DNA of 64,000 nt, from assembly GCF_001029285.1 (NCBI RefSeq), contig NZ_LDZY01000011.1:62001-126000 (forward strand). The letters run 5' to 3'. Both the position numbers and the translations under genes were made by a program. The stretch comes from Desulfosporosinus acididurans (GTDB taxonomy: Bacteria > Bacillota > Desulfitobacteriia > Desulfitobacteriales > Desulfitobacteriaceae). Numbering within the stretch: position 1 is the stretch's first letter; every line of letters starts with the position of its first letter. The notes beneath the pieces are model-generated. The model did not search any database and had not been told where the DNA came from. It worked only from the letters and a program-made list of their open reading frames with translations. Of the stretch, positions 1 to 8,835 are shown piece after piece.

Positions 1-2224
1 AGAATGAGGTAAAGCCATCTTCTTCCATCCTCCGCAGCATATAGGCAATTTTCCGCGCACTCTTGGCAAAACATGCTGCCGGTTGGTCGGATCGACTCCG
101 CCAACGTAAATAAAGCTCCGAAGCATCCTCCATCAGTTCCTCAACATTTAACCGTTGCCCTACCGCAAAAGCCATCAATTGGATGAGCACACGCTTTAAG
201 GAGGAATGGCTCCCTTGCAAACGTGGGAGAATCTTTTGTAAAAGCTGAAGGTCAAAGGCTTCATCTTCGGCCAAAAGTCCAAATCGCTGATCATAGACCA
301 TATAGATACAAATGGCATCACGTACGCGAAAACCAATATTCGCATGAACCTCTGCCAAGATCTCGTTAATCTCCACTAAACGTTCCGTCGTCCGTTGGAT
401 CAACGCTTCATTACCAGGAAAGGCATCCTTTAGAATCAAATAATCGCTTGCTAAAAAGGATTGGGCTAAAGTTAGTCCATCAAACTCTAAAGCTTCATCC
501 TCCTCAAAAGGAAGCTGGTTCAGGTCGATCTCATTAAACTCAAGGGTTTGCGCCCGATCGAGAACTTTCTTGCTAAAGGGATACGTCGTTTCATCCATAT
601 TCACAGTGCCAATAATGTACACGTTATCGGGAATACCCACGGAAGTAGGCTCTTGCCTCGGCCCCTCTATCCTATCTGCAGAATCCTTAATAACTTGAAG
701 CTCCTCTTCCCCGACAAGGATATCCGTTATGATCCGACCGTCTTGCCAGCGCCGAGTTTCCATGACACTTAACAGATCACTAAAATAATGCTCTACCCGT
801 GCTAAATTCATTTCATCAAGACAAACGAAATAAGGCTTGTCCTTATTCTCGGGTTGTGAAGCTGTCAAAAAAACTTGCGTCAATCTGCCGGGTTTAAATC
901 GGCCTGTCAGATCCAGGTAGCCAATCAAATCCGAGGGATCACTCCAATCGGGCCGAACCGGGATAAGGTTAAATTGATGATTGCTTTCCGTAGCCCCTAG
1001 TGCTTCAGCAAAAAGTTGGACGAGTTTAGTCTTTCCGGTTCCTGATATGCCCGCCAGGATGAGAAACGGCTTAGTGCGCAGTGAAAGGTAATAATTCTCG
1101 ATCAAGTGCTCCGGAAATGTAAACCCTTTCCTTGTGATATAGCTTTTGATCTGTTCGAGAATACTTTGGACATCTCGATCGCTCACTTTGTTCACGTCTT
1201 CTTCCCCATCCTCACCATCAACCTCTATTTGGGATTGGACATAGCACTCATAGTTCTCCATCATGTTTTTTAAATCTTTGATTAAGATATCATCGTTAGG
1301 CAAGTGATCCCGTTCATAGCGGATATAAGCAATCGTGGAAACTTGATAATCCTTACCTAAACCACTGGATGTTAAAAAAATGTTCTGATCTTTTTGCATT
1401 CCTTCTAATGGCAATTTAGCTCGAATCTCTTTGACCCTCTTTTCAAGATATTCATAGCCTAAACGTCGCCCCTGCTTTAATGGAACTGTAACCCCTTGAT
1501 TCAAGGTAAGATAAACGGACTCCATGTTTTCCGAAAAGAGATAGACAATATATTCTCCGTGTTGAGTTGTATCCGTAATCCGTTTATCCATAATGGCGAT
1601 CCAAGGCACGTTTGCCCAGTTACCCATGCCTACCGACCCCTGGACCTTGTACCGCTCATCGATAAAGGGGAGGTTCTGTAATTCTTGGGGAAGCGTTTGC
1701 CGCAATAAGGTTCCCAGAGGATGAGCACTAAACGGTTCAGCTTTTGACTTAAGATAGTTATTCATAAGTTGTGAGATCAACGAGGTAATTCTATCTGGGG
1801 CCGGCTGGTTTTGGTTTTGGTAGTACTCCTCTATCTCTTGAAGGGCAAGTGCTCGAAGTTCCTTAACAACAGAAGGATTAAGCAAAGAAAGTACATTTGA
1901 ATGGAATCCAATCATATCTTTGGAAAAGTCAGCCCAGACAATACGCGGCCGAGAAAGTGCTTCGATGGGATTAGTAATCACACTTCTCATCTGTTGAAGT
2001 GAGGCTTTCTGCCAACTCGAACCAATATTCACAGTTGGAGTGTCCACTGGAAAATTTTTTATTTCACGTTCAATTAAAGTCTGACGAAAACGTTCCGTAA
2101 TCTTGGTAAGAGAAACCCCTTTTGTCCCAGGAGCCCCTTCATCTAAAAGAGCAAGAATAAGAACCATTTTATACGATTTTTGCTTTGATCGAAAAATATT
2201 AGCTAGCACTGACGGTAGAGACAT
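1..2224 (-). CDS. McrB-like AAA+ ATPase with N-terminal DUF3578 domain (partial, runs off left edge)
   Basis: Translation from the ATG at 2224, preceded by GGAGG, stays open to the window edge (741 codons). After a short helical N-terminus comes a region resembling the MrcB_N/DUF3578 domain (around WANVPWIAIMD and the following YLFSENM). An AAA+ module follows, with Walker A AGISGTGKTKLV, a Walker B-like FVCLDEMNLARVEHY and the McrB-typical IIGTVNMDETTYPFSKK. McrB proteins are nucleotide-driven motors of modification-dependent restriction that work with an McrC nuclease. Any mcrC would lie beyond the left edge, so nuclease pairing is inference. The gene is co-oriented with the downstream-numbered defence genes but separated from them by about 550 bp, so it is probably its own unit. 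Confidence 0.85.
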   Translation of the reverse strand, partial: MSLPSVLANIFRSKQKSYKMVLILALLDEGAPGTKGVSLTKITERFRQTLIEREIKNFPVDTPTVNIGSSWQKASLQQMRSVITNPIEALSRPRIVWADFSKDMIGFHSNVLSLLNPSVVKELRALALQEIEEYYQNQNQPAPDRITSLISQLMNNYLKSKAEPFSAHPLGTLLRQTLPQELQNLPFIDERYKVQGSVGMGNWANVPWIAIMDKRITDTTQHGEYIVYLFSENMESVYLTLNQGVTVPLKQGRRLGYEYLEKRVKEIRAKLPLEGMQKDQNIFLTSSGLGKDYQVSTIAYIRYERDHLPNDDILIKDLKNMMENYECYVQSQIEVDGEDGEEDVNKVSDRDVQSILEQIKSYITRKGFTFPEHLIENYYLSLRTKPFLILAGISGTGKTKLVQLFAEALGATESNHQFNLIPVRPDWSDPSDLIGYLDLTGRFKPGRLTQVFLTASQPENKDKPYFVCLDEMNLARVEHYFSDLLSVMETRRWQDGRIITDILVGEEELQVIKDSADRIEGPRQEPTSVGIPDNVYIIGTVNMDETTYPFSKKVLDRAQTLEFNEIDLNQLPFEEDEALEFDGLTLAQSFLASDYLILKDAFPGNEALIQRTTERLVEINEILAEVHANIGFRVRDAICIYMVYDQRFGLLAEDEAFDLQLLQKILPRLQGSHSSLKRVLIQLMAFAVGQRLNVEELMEDASELYLRWRSRSDQPAACFAKSARKIAYMLRRMEEDGFTSF

Positions 2225-2776
2225 TTTGAATCCTCCAAGCAGGAAATATATACCTTAAGTATAGCATGAATGTTTATAAAATGAGAAAAGATTGGGGAAA
2301 CCCAATCTTTTCATCCATCTTTTCAGATCCATTTAATTGTTACGATTATAGAAGGGGCTGGCCCCTTTACTATGGCGAAGCCGAGGTCGATCACAATATC
2401 CAGACATTAATAATCCTTCCTTACTATTATACTCCTTCTCGAATTTGCCCAGTTTACTTTGCAATATTAAGAAAGTCGTAACCATGCCAGAATGCCTCGA
2501 CTTAGTTCGCCAAAAAGCACGATTATACTGAAAAACAAGCTCCGCCTCTCGAGTAAGATTAATTACGTCCTTACTCACCGATCGTGTCGGCCGCGCTGGG
2601 TACTATTTCTTTCTGGTCAATGCACTGATCCGTACGATTATCCAGACAGATGTCTGGCTGGAAATAGGCCGGCATCTGTCGGCCCTAATGTAGCGGGCAG
2701 AGCATCATAGACCCGGAATGTTGACATGCATGGCAGGAGCCTGCGCGAAACTCTTATACTAATATATTCGTCTAAT
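2225..2776. other. Intergenic gap in the defence island
   Basis: No gene is well supported. An 81-codon minus-strand frame (2333-2578, GTG start, no ribosome binding site) and a short plus-strand reading around 2585-2700 look protein-like in places but match nothing I recognise. They could be remnants of a lost gene between the McrB-like gene and the DUF6339-like gene. Confidence 0.4.
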
Positions 2777-3517
2777 TTATGCACTTAATAGTGTTTTAAC
2801 TCTATTGCTAATTTTTTCAGAGAGTTCTTCTTCCTCAAAGTAATCCAAAATATATGTTCCACCCAGCACATTTAAATACTTAGTGGCCTCTGTAAATATC
2901 TCACGGCTTATGTTCAATCCTTGATTTTGAAGTTTAATTAGTGAAGATAATAAGGCCCTAACAATCACAGGATTATTTGAATAGTTACTAGAAAATAAAA
3001 CCCTACTTCTTGATGCCAAATCATGCTTTAAATATTCGGTCAATTCAAAAGGATTTCTTCTTTTTTCATCATATGTTAATTTACCAATCCACCATAATTT
3101 TGATAAAGTGTTGGTAATTAAAGATCTCTTCTTTGACTGTGAAAAGAAAAAATGATTATAAATATCCTTTTCCTCAGGTGGTTTTTTGCTAACTGACCAA
3201 CGGTATCTTAAAAAATCCCAAAAGGCACCATGCTCTAATCCAGACCATAAACGTTCATCTGTTGCATCCGTTTCAGTAAGATTAGACATAGCGGAATAAA
3301 TAATTTTAATATTTTCAACATCGCCTTCCTCTGGTTTCTCATAAGACATTTTAAGTTTAAAATCACTTACTTCCTTTTTATATTCTATAAAAGGATTCTC
3401 TCCTTTAAAAAAGTCCATTATCCAATCATTAGTTGGGCTTGAGTAATTTCGGAGATTTGTTTTTATATTTCCTTTTAAAGTTTCTAGTGCCTCTTCTTTT
3501 AAGAAATGTAGTTTCAT
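2777..3517 (-). CDS. DUF6339-like protein, last gene of the Z1/MutL-like module
   Basis: The 246-aa product starts MKLHFLKEEALETLK. It carries the pattern I associate with DUF6339: DERLWSGLEHGAFWDFLRYRW near residue 90, then KKRSLITNTLSKLWWIGKLTY near residue 130. No catalytic motif, signal peptide or membrane segment is visible. Its ATG overlaps the stop of the preceding gene by 4 nt (ATGA), with the GAGGAGG of that gene's last codons serving as ribosome binding site, so translation is probably coupled. Genes of this family are known to me only from clusters with GHKL ATPases and Z1 helicases. A role in phage or plasmid restriction is inferred from that context. The molecular function is unknown. 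Confidence 0.7.
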   Translation of the reverse strand: MKLHFLKEEALETLKGNIKTNLRNYSSPTNDWIMDFFKGENPFIEYKKEVSDFKLKMSYEKPEEGDVENIKIIYSAMSNLTETDATDERLWSGLEHGAFWDFLRYRWSVSKKPPEEKDIYNHFFFSQSKKRSLITNTLSKLWWIGKLTYDEKRRNPFELTEYLKHDLASRSRVLFSSNYSNNPVIVRALLSSLIKLQNQGLNISREIFTEATKYLNVLGGTYILDYFEEEELSEKISNRVKTLLSA

Positions 3518-4380
3518 TCCTCCTCTTCCTCCATTCCAAAAGTTAAAATTGATTTTAACCCCCTGCTGATTGGTGATGCGAGTAACTTCTGAGCCAATTC
3601 ATAGGATGGTCTGTTTTCTAGAGTATCTTGATTAAATTCAAGATTAGACTTTAACAAGGCTTTTTCTATTGCCTTAAACCAATGATACATTTCATACTCT
3701 TCCGTTCCCGAATGCCTCAACGTTTCGAAGGTATAGATTAAGGCAGGTAATATAAGGGCAGCATGTAACAAAGGTTGAAAGTTCGGAACCGCAGCCACAT
3801 TCTTATAATTATAAAATTCTTCATTACAAAGAAATAATTTAATCTTATTACCGTCTATTTCAATTTGCATTCCTAAATCATCCTCTGAATCACGTCTAAG
3901 GACAGTAAATACAGAGGGAATTTTGGACAGATCATTAGTTTCTTTAGTAATGTCAAGGTTAACCTGATTGGCAATGGCTAAAATACCACCTCGTTTTATA
4001 TGAAAAGACAGGTTACCATAGTCTTCATTAAACGAATTGCTTCTAAACCTATCAAGATCTTCTTTGGCAACAATAAAAGTGCATATACTAACTCGTCCGT
4101 TTAATTTGCTTTCTGCTATTCGTTTTATACTTTCTGTTTCGGAAGTCTTAACTATCGAACGATAGGATGTTTGCGAACATTCAATATGAAAAACGTACTC
4201 CGCTTTATTCTGACTAATTAAGCTTAACATCGCAGAATCATCCAATAAAACCTTCAAACTAAGAATAATATCGTTGATATCTTTTATTACTTTTATTTCA
4301 GATATAAATCCGGAATTGAGATAATCATCGGAAAATGTGCTCAATACAGGATATGGAAAATATTTATAGCGTATATCCAT
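3514..4380 (-). CDS. Unrecognised protein of the Z1/MutL-like module
   Basis: A 288-aa soluble protein with start ATG at 4380 behind a near-perfect GGAGGTGA. It begins with a motif rich in aromatic residues (KYFPYPVLSTFSDDY) and ends in an acidic tail (GMEEEEE). I recognise no named domain and no clear PD-(D/E)XK or nucleotide-binding motif. The gene overlaps the upstream MutL-like gene by 17 nt and the downstream gene by 4 nt, so the three are almost certainly co-translated. Related loci often carry a PD-(D/E)XK (DUF4420-type) nuclease at this point. I do not see convincing evidence that this protein is one. It could be the specificity or effector subunit. Confidence 0.75.
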   Translation of the reverse strand: MDIRYKYFPYPVLSTFSDDYLNSGFISEIKVIKDINDIILSLKVLLDDSAMLSLISQNKAEYVFHIECSQTSYRSIVKTSETESIKRIAESKLNGRVSICTFIVAKEDLDRFRSNSFNEDYGNLSFHIKRGGILAIANQVNLDITKETNDLSKIPSVFTVLRRDSEDDLGMQIEIDGNKIKLFLCNEEFYNYKNVAAVPNFQPLLHAALILPALIYTFETLRHSGTEEYEMYHWFKAIEKALLKSNLEFNQDTLENRPSYELAQKLLASPISRGLKSILTFGMEEEEE

Positions 4381-6262
4381 ATAGTCTCACCTCCATTGAG
4401 CAGTTATCAAAGTAGTCTAAGACAAACGACACACTATATTTTTGTTTTGCAATCATGTTGTTTATGAAGACCTTTCCTTTAGAGCACTTTAAGGATACTG
4501 AACTGTTACTCAGATTAGCAGACATAATAACTGCTTCGACATCACTTTGCTCTCCGGAAAGGCTAATTTTTATATATCCATACTTAACATTTTTTTCCGG
4601 TATTATAATCAATTTGTATTGTTTAGATTTTTCGTCAGTTAAAAATATTCGAACGGATGCTGTTCCTACTTCAACATACTTTTTAATTTCAGTTTCACTG
4701 TTATCGTTCCGATTTGCTGAAGTCGCCGTCCCAATACCGCCACTTGACGAGTTAGTTTCCCCTGTTGGTTTTCTTCCAACTCCCTCACCCTCGTCCTCTT
4801 CAGACAAGTCACCAGTCGCCGCTATTTCTTCATCTGCCATTAAATCAAATATTTTGGTATTGCCTTTAGACATAGAAACCCTATCGACTACTTTTATCGC
4901 AATATCTTTGATTCTAGCAGTGATTGTTTCTTCGACACCGCTTTCATCTTGAATCTCCAAATCAATAACATCATCAGGTAAAAATTCTCCGACTCCTTCT
5001 GCATCCATTACATCAGTTGCGTTATTCTTACCCAATTCATGAATCTTTTCTTTAATAAGCTTAAATAATTCGGTGCGTCTTTTTTTGGCTGTTTTTGTAT
5101 CTGGATGTCTGTCTGGTTCCCAGGCATCATGCTGTGGTGATTCCATATCTCTAAAGAACTGGTTAACTTTTTCACCTTTTAAAATCAGGACTGCTGCAAA
5201 CTGTATTGTGCTCGAAATATTTTGTTTGTCAAATATTTTCATTCCTGTACTTCTCGTAATCAATACTTTTCTGTGCAAATTTGGTGCTAACAAAACTCTT
5301 AATTCGATTTCGCCAAGACCCGTGAAATCTTCATTTATAACAATACTTTCTCCTGAAGTTAACACTTGATAATAATTGTACGCGTATTTTGCACTACTTT
5401 TGTACTGATTAATGATTAATGGTAGAGTTTCCTTAGAAATCACAATATCCTCTATCTTAACTATTAAGCTTTCATCATAGATAGATAATAAAAAGCCTTC
5501 TAAAGCAGAAACAATCATTTCATCTTTCCAACTATTATCTTCCATAAAACCAAGAATATATATATCGGTTCCTGTCCTGCAGTTTCTGTCAAAAGTCTGG
5601 TCGATACCAGACACTGTGTTTAAAGCTGTATTTCGTTCTACATCGCCATAGTATCCGATACCCTGTGTTATTTCGCCATTTGCATTTTGAAAGGATACAA
5701 GTCTTGAAACACCTTGCGTGGCAATTATATCTTTAACATCATGGGTACTATAGAACAATGTTCTAATTTCCGAACATGCAAACGGTGCAGATTTTCCAAT
5801 ACCATAGCTTCCACCCGCTGCTCCGCCTTTATCGGATACACCTGAGGATTTAACTAGGCTTTGCCAAGGGGTAATTTCATACTCTTTATCTGATCCGGTT
5901 AGACCTATCGTATTAAAATCGCTAATTCTTAACGAACATATCCTTTCTTGATTGATTACACTACAACTATTACTAAAAAAATCCATAGCTTTCTTGTTAT
6001 TACGTTCTTTCCAAAAAGCTAGACATCTTTCCAAAGCATCCTGTAGTTGTTCATATCCTGGCACATCATAATTGTTGACGTATATTTTTTGAAATTCAAC
6101 TGTAACAGGCAGACCCTGATCTAATTTAGCATCAAGAGAGTTCTGGCAAATTTCACGGGCCAAAAAACTATAGCGCGCCCCTCTGAAAGTTTCTATACCC
6201 GATTCGCTTACCCCCATTAATTGACCGAAATTATTAGACGGGAAATTCCAACCGATAGTCAT
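4364..6262 (-). CDS. MutL/MORC-like GHKL ATPase of a Z1-helicase defence module
   Basis: A 632-aa protein whose N-terminus holds a GHKL ATP-binding fold. The N-box is at residues 37-45 (EICQNSLDA), and a glycine-rich ATP lid is near residues 144-160 (GGAAGGSYGIGKSAPF). The middle region contains a conserved DAWEPDRHPDT-like segment. A low-complexity Gly/Ser/Thr/Glu linker near residues 490-530 precedes a small C-terminal beta-rich domain. The start ATG follows GAGGGTG. MutL/MORC-type GHKL ATPases next to Z1-domain helicases are an established restriction-like gene association (Iyer and colleagues, 2008). In this family ATP-driven dimer closure is thought to act on DNA. Here no DNA methyltransferase or Vsr gene accompanies it. 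The Z1 helicase gene lies 73 bp upstream, on the same transcript. Confidence 0.82.
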   Translation of the reverse strand: MTIGWNFPSNNFGQLMGVSESGIETFRGARYSFLAREICQNSLDAKLDQGLPVTVEFQKIYVNNYDVPGYEQLQDALERCLAFWKERNNKKAMDFFSNSCSVINQERICSLRISDFNTIGLTGSDKEYEITPWQSLVKSSGVSDKGGAAGGSYGIGKSAPFACSEIRTLFYSTHDVKDIIATQGVSRLVSFQNANGEITQGIGYYGDVERNTALNTVSGIDQTFDRNCRTGTDIYILGFMEDNSWKDEMIVSALEGFLLSIYDESLIVKIEDIVISKETLPLIINQYKSSAKYAYNYYQVLTSGESIVINEDFTGLGEIELRVLLAPNLHRKVLITRSTGMKIFDKQNISSTIQFAAVLILKGEKVNQFFRDMESPQHDAWEPDRHPDTKTAKKRRTELFKLIKEKIHELGKNNATDVMDAEGVGEFLPDDVIDLEIQDESGVEETITARIKDIAIKVVDRVSMSKGNTKIFDLMADEEIAATGDLSEEDEGEGVGRKPTGETNSSSGGIGTATSANRNDNSETEIKKYVEVGTASVRIFLTDEKSKQYKLIIIPEKNVKYGYIKISLSGEQSDVEAVIMSANLSNSSVSLKCSKGKVFINNMIAKQKYSVSFVLDYFDNCSMEVRLYGYTL

Positions 6263-6335
6263 GTTGTCACCCTCAAATTAAATCTATAGTCTATGAAATC
6301 CTATTTCCTGGTATTTCATAGCGATGCAGATACTT

Positions 6336-8567
6336 CTATTTGACTTTTAATCTTCCACCCGCATCTGGCATAGCAAATACTGTTCTTCTTGTATTCTTTT
6401 GTGAAAATAATACAGGCCACCAGAATTCGCTTTCATTCCATCCTTCAGCTGTGCCATCTTGGTGGAGTAACATTAATGCAGGTTTATCAATTGCTACTTT
6501 TCGGGCAATCGCTAGCTCTTCTCTACCATTATCAGGAGCATCCTGGTAAGTCACACCATTTCCTTTATATTTGGCTATTTTACGGTTTCTTCTGACAATA
6601 AGATGTACTTTATTTTCATTGTCTGCGAGGTATCTAATAGTTGTTAATAATCTCTCTAAAGACACAAATCGCAATGCTTGTTCATCCTGCTTTAAGGCAG
6701 AGTATGCAAGCTTTATAATTGGTTCTAAAACATCCAGTGAAACATCCACTGCATCCCTTTCTTGTTCATCGATGATTTCTGCCAGGTGTCTTCTTATTTC
6801 GCTTGATATTTTCCGAGCATAAGATTTAGCAATTGGAGTAAATCCTACTGGGAGAAGTCGACTATTTGGTTTTAATAACAAGATATTGGAAATTCTTATT
6901 TTATCTGGGGAGCAGGGGATAATTTCATCCTTTACCTTCTCACCATTTTCGTCTTTTTTGTGAGAAACGTATTTTTGTATAAAGTAAAAACCTTCGGTAA
7001 ACTTTCCACTTTCGATATCTTCACGTAAGGCCAGATCGATCTCAGTTATTCGGATCATATTTTCATAAATTCGTTGAGTTGTATAAAAACGCGTGACAGA
7101 CAATAGGTCTTCATTTCGATAACCAAACATCCGAGAGTGCTGCATCACAGTATCCTGTTGCATTGTTTTCGGGTTGCGTCCGTAATAAAAGCCGATCAAG
7201 TTGGGGATTGTTACTCCTCTGTCTAGAACTTGACCTCCCACAAAAATTGAAAAGGGGGATCTTAGTCTTAACTCTCCATTGTCTTCGTCTAATACAGCAT
7301 CCATATCTTTATCGCTATTTACAACGGTTACACTGATATAATCTTTATCTATCGCATTATAAAACGCATTCTCAACATCTTTATAACCTGGCATAGGATA
7401 ACCATAGGCTTCAACAGATTTCTGAGTATCAATGAAAGCCGCTTGGAGCATTTCATTAATTATAGAGCTTGTCCTAGAATCGCGGCTCTTTATCTGTTTG
7501 AAGAACTCATGGGTAATATTTTCTAATTTTACATGAGAAGTTTTCTGTGTTGCAGTATGAACAATAAAAGCGTAATGGGAATTAGGATTGTTCCTTCTAA
7601 GGATACATCCACCAACAACAAAATTCATTAGCCCTCTTTTAAAAGCGACCAACTTATCTCTGCTAGTAATAATTTCTTCTTCTTTAAAAATGCGGCGATC
7701 ATCAATTTTAGATTTTTTACCTTTACGTTTTTGATCCGAAACAAGTTCATTTTCCTTTTCTAATACGGGTTCAAATATATACCGTGCCGGATGGGCATCA
7801 TCTTTGGAGTCTAGAAAATAATATTCTCCTCCAACGTACCCTTCACCAGAGGGTAATGAAATCGTTCTTTTAGGTTTTATTGGCGCTAAATTCTCTTCAT
7901 CAAAATCCGGTTGTAAATATAAGGCATAAGGTGTTGCAGTCACTTGAACAAAAACACACCCATCAAGGCTACCGCGAATTTTGTTAACTTTTGATGCAAT
8001 TGTTCTTAAATCAAATTCGTCGTCACTGCCTTTAACTTTGTTAAACCCTATACCCGTGGTATCTGCTTCATCATCTATGATCAAACAATTTTTGCGTTGT
8101 TGAATTGTATAATCGCTAATAAAATCACTAATACGATCTAAGTTGCTTTTCTCTTTTTTGGCAACAATTACAATCTTTTTATTTAGCTCATAATCTGTAA
8201 GCCCATTCAATACTTTCATGATATCAAAGACGTCAATTTCATTTTCACGTATAAAATCATTGAATTCACGACGCATACGTTTATAAGTCTGTTGTACTAA
8301 TGCCTTACTATTTTTTGTTAGAATGAAAACCATATCGAATTGGTTATCAAAAGCTAAGGCCATTAGCCCAGTATACGCCCTTGTTTTCCCACTCTGGATC
8401 TTTCCAAGCAACATAATTGGATGCTTTTCTTTATCATTAAGGTCATTATCGCTTTGTGAAAATGTCATATTTATACAGTATTGGCAGGCATCTTCTATAC
8501 ATTTTTGAAACTCAGGCTGATAGTTATGCTCTTTTAATTTTGAAAGATAATATTTGCCCTTCTCCAA
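6336..8567 (-). CDS. Z1 domain-containing superfamily II helicase-like protein
   Basis: A 743-aa protein that opens the module. Walker A is GKIQSGKT (residues 55-62), the DEAD-type box is LIIDDEADTTG (about residue 165), and motif III is VQVTATPY. A Z1 signature follows: FVGGQVLDRGVTIPNL with the downstream MQHSRMFGYR segment. The start is a TTG at 8567 with an AGAGGGGG stretch about 11 nt upstream. No earlier ATG is in frame. Z1 proteins are SF2 ATPases found with MutL-like ATPases and restriction-type nucleases. A role as the DNA-tracking motor of the system is inference. A TATAAT on the minus strand near 8760 could be the promoter, giving a long leader. Confidence 0.85.
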   Translation of the reverse strand: MEKGKYYLSKLKEHNYQPEFQKCIEDACQYCINMTFSQSDNDLNDKEKHPIMLLGKIQSGKTRAYTGLMALAFDNQFDMVFILTKNSKALVQQTYKRMRREFNDFIRENEIDVFDIMKVLNGLTDYELNKKIVIVAKKEKSNLDRISDFISDYTIQQRKNCLIIDDEADTTGIGFNKVKGSDDEFDLRTIASKVNKIRGSLDGCVFVQVTATPYALYLQPDFDEENLAPIKPKRTISLPSGEGYVGGEYYFLDSKDDAHPARYIFEPVLEKENELVSDQKRKGKKSKIDDRRIFKEEEIITSRDKLVAFKRGLMNFVVGGCILRRNNPNSHYAFIVHTATQKTSHVKLENITHEFFKQIKSRDSRTSSIINEMLQAAFIDTQKSVEAYGYPMPGYKDVENAFYNAIDKDYISVTVVNSDKDMDAVLDEDNGELRLRSPFSIFVGGQVLDRGVTIPNLIGFYYGRNPKTMQQDTVMQHSRMFGYRNEDLLSVTRFYTTQRIYENMIRITEIDLALREDIESGKFTEGFYFIQKYVSHKKDENGEKVKDEIIPCSPDKIRISNILLLKPNSRLLPVGFTPIAKSYARKISSEIRRHLAEIIDEQERDAVDVSLDVLEPIIKLAYSALKQDEQALRFVSLERLLTTIRYLADNENKVHLIVRRNRKIAKYKGNGVTYQDAPDNGREELAIARKVAIDKPALMLLHQDGTAEGWNESEFWWPVLFSQKNTRRTVFAMPDAGGRLKVK

Positions 8568-8835
8568 TTTCTATTTAGCCCCCTCTTCTCAGTTTGAAGT
8601 TACATCCTATAAATGTATCCGCTTAATGTCGCTCAATGTTAGGCAGCAACCAGAGCGTTGGTAGTCTACAAAATCCTCTATTGGGCGACTCGATTAGTTA
8701 GTGCAGCTTTTAAGACCCTAATCTGTATCAATTTGCAGCTCTTTCCGTCCATTACAATCATTATAGTATGATTCTAATGATCAGGGATTTTGATCAAACT
8801 TGAATTTTGTCTATTCTTTACTGCCTTCGGCTTAT

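Noticed and set aside
2333-2578. 81-codon minus-strand frame as a gene
   Set aside because: GTG start without ribosome binding site, no recognisable family, located in a gap that looks like decayed sequence.
4455-4952. 165-codon plus-strand frame inside the MutL-like gene
   Set aside because: It is antisense to well-supported coding sequence, with no ribosome binding site.
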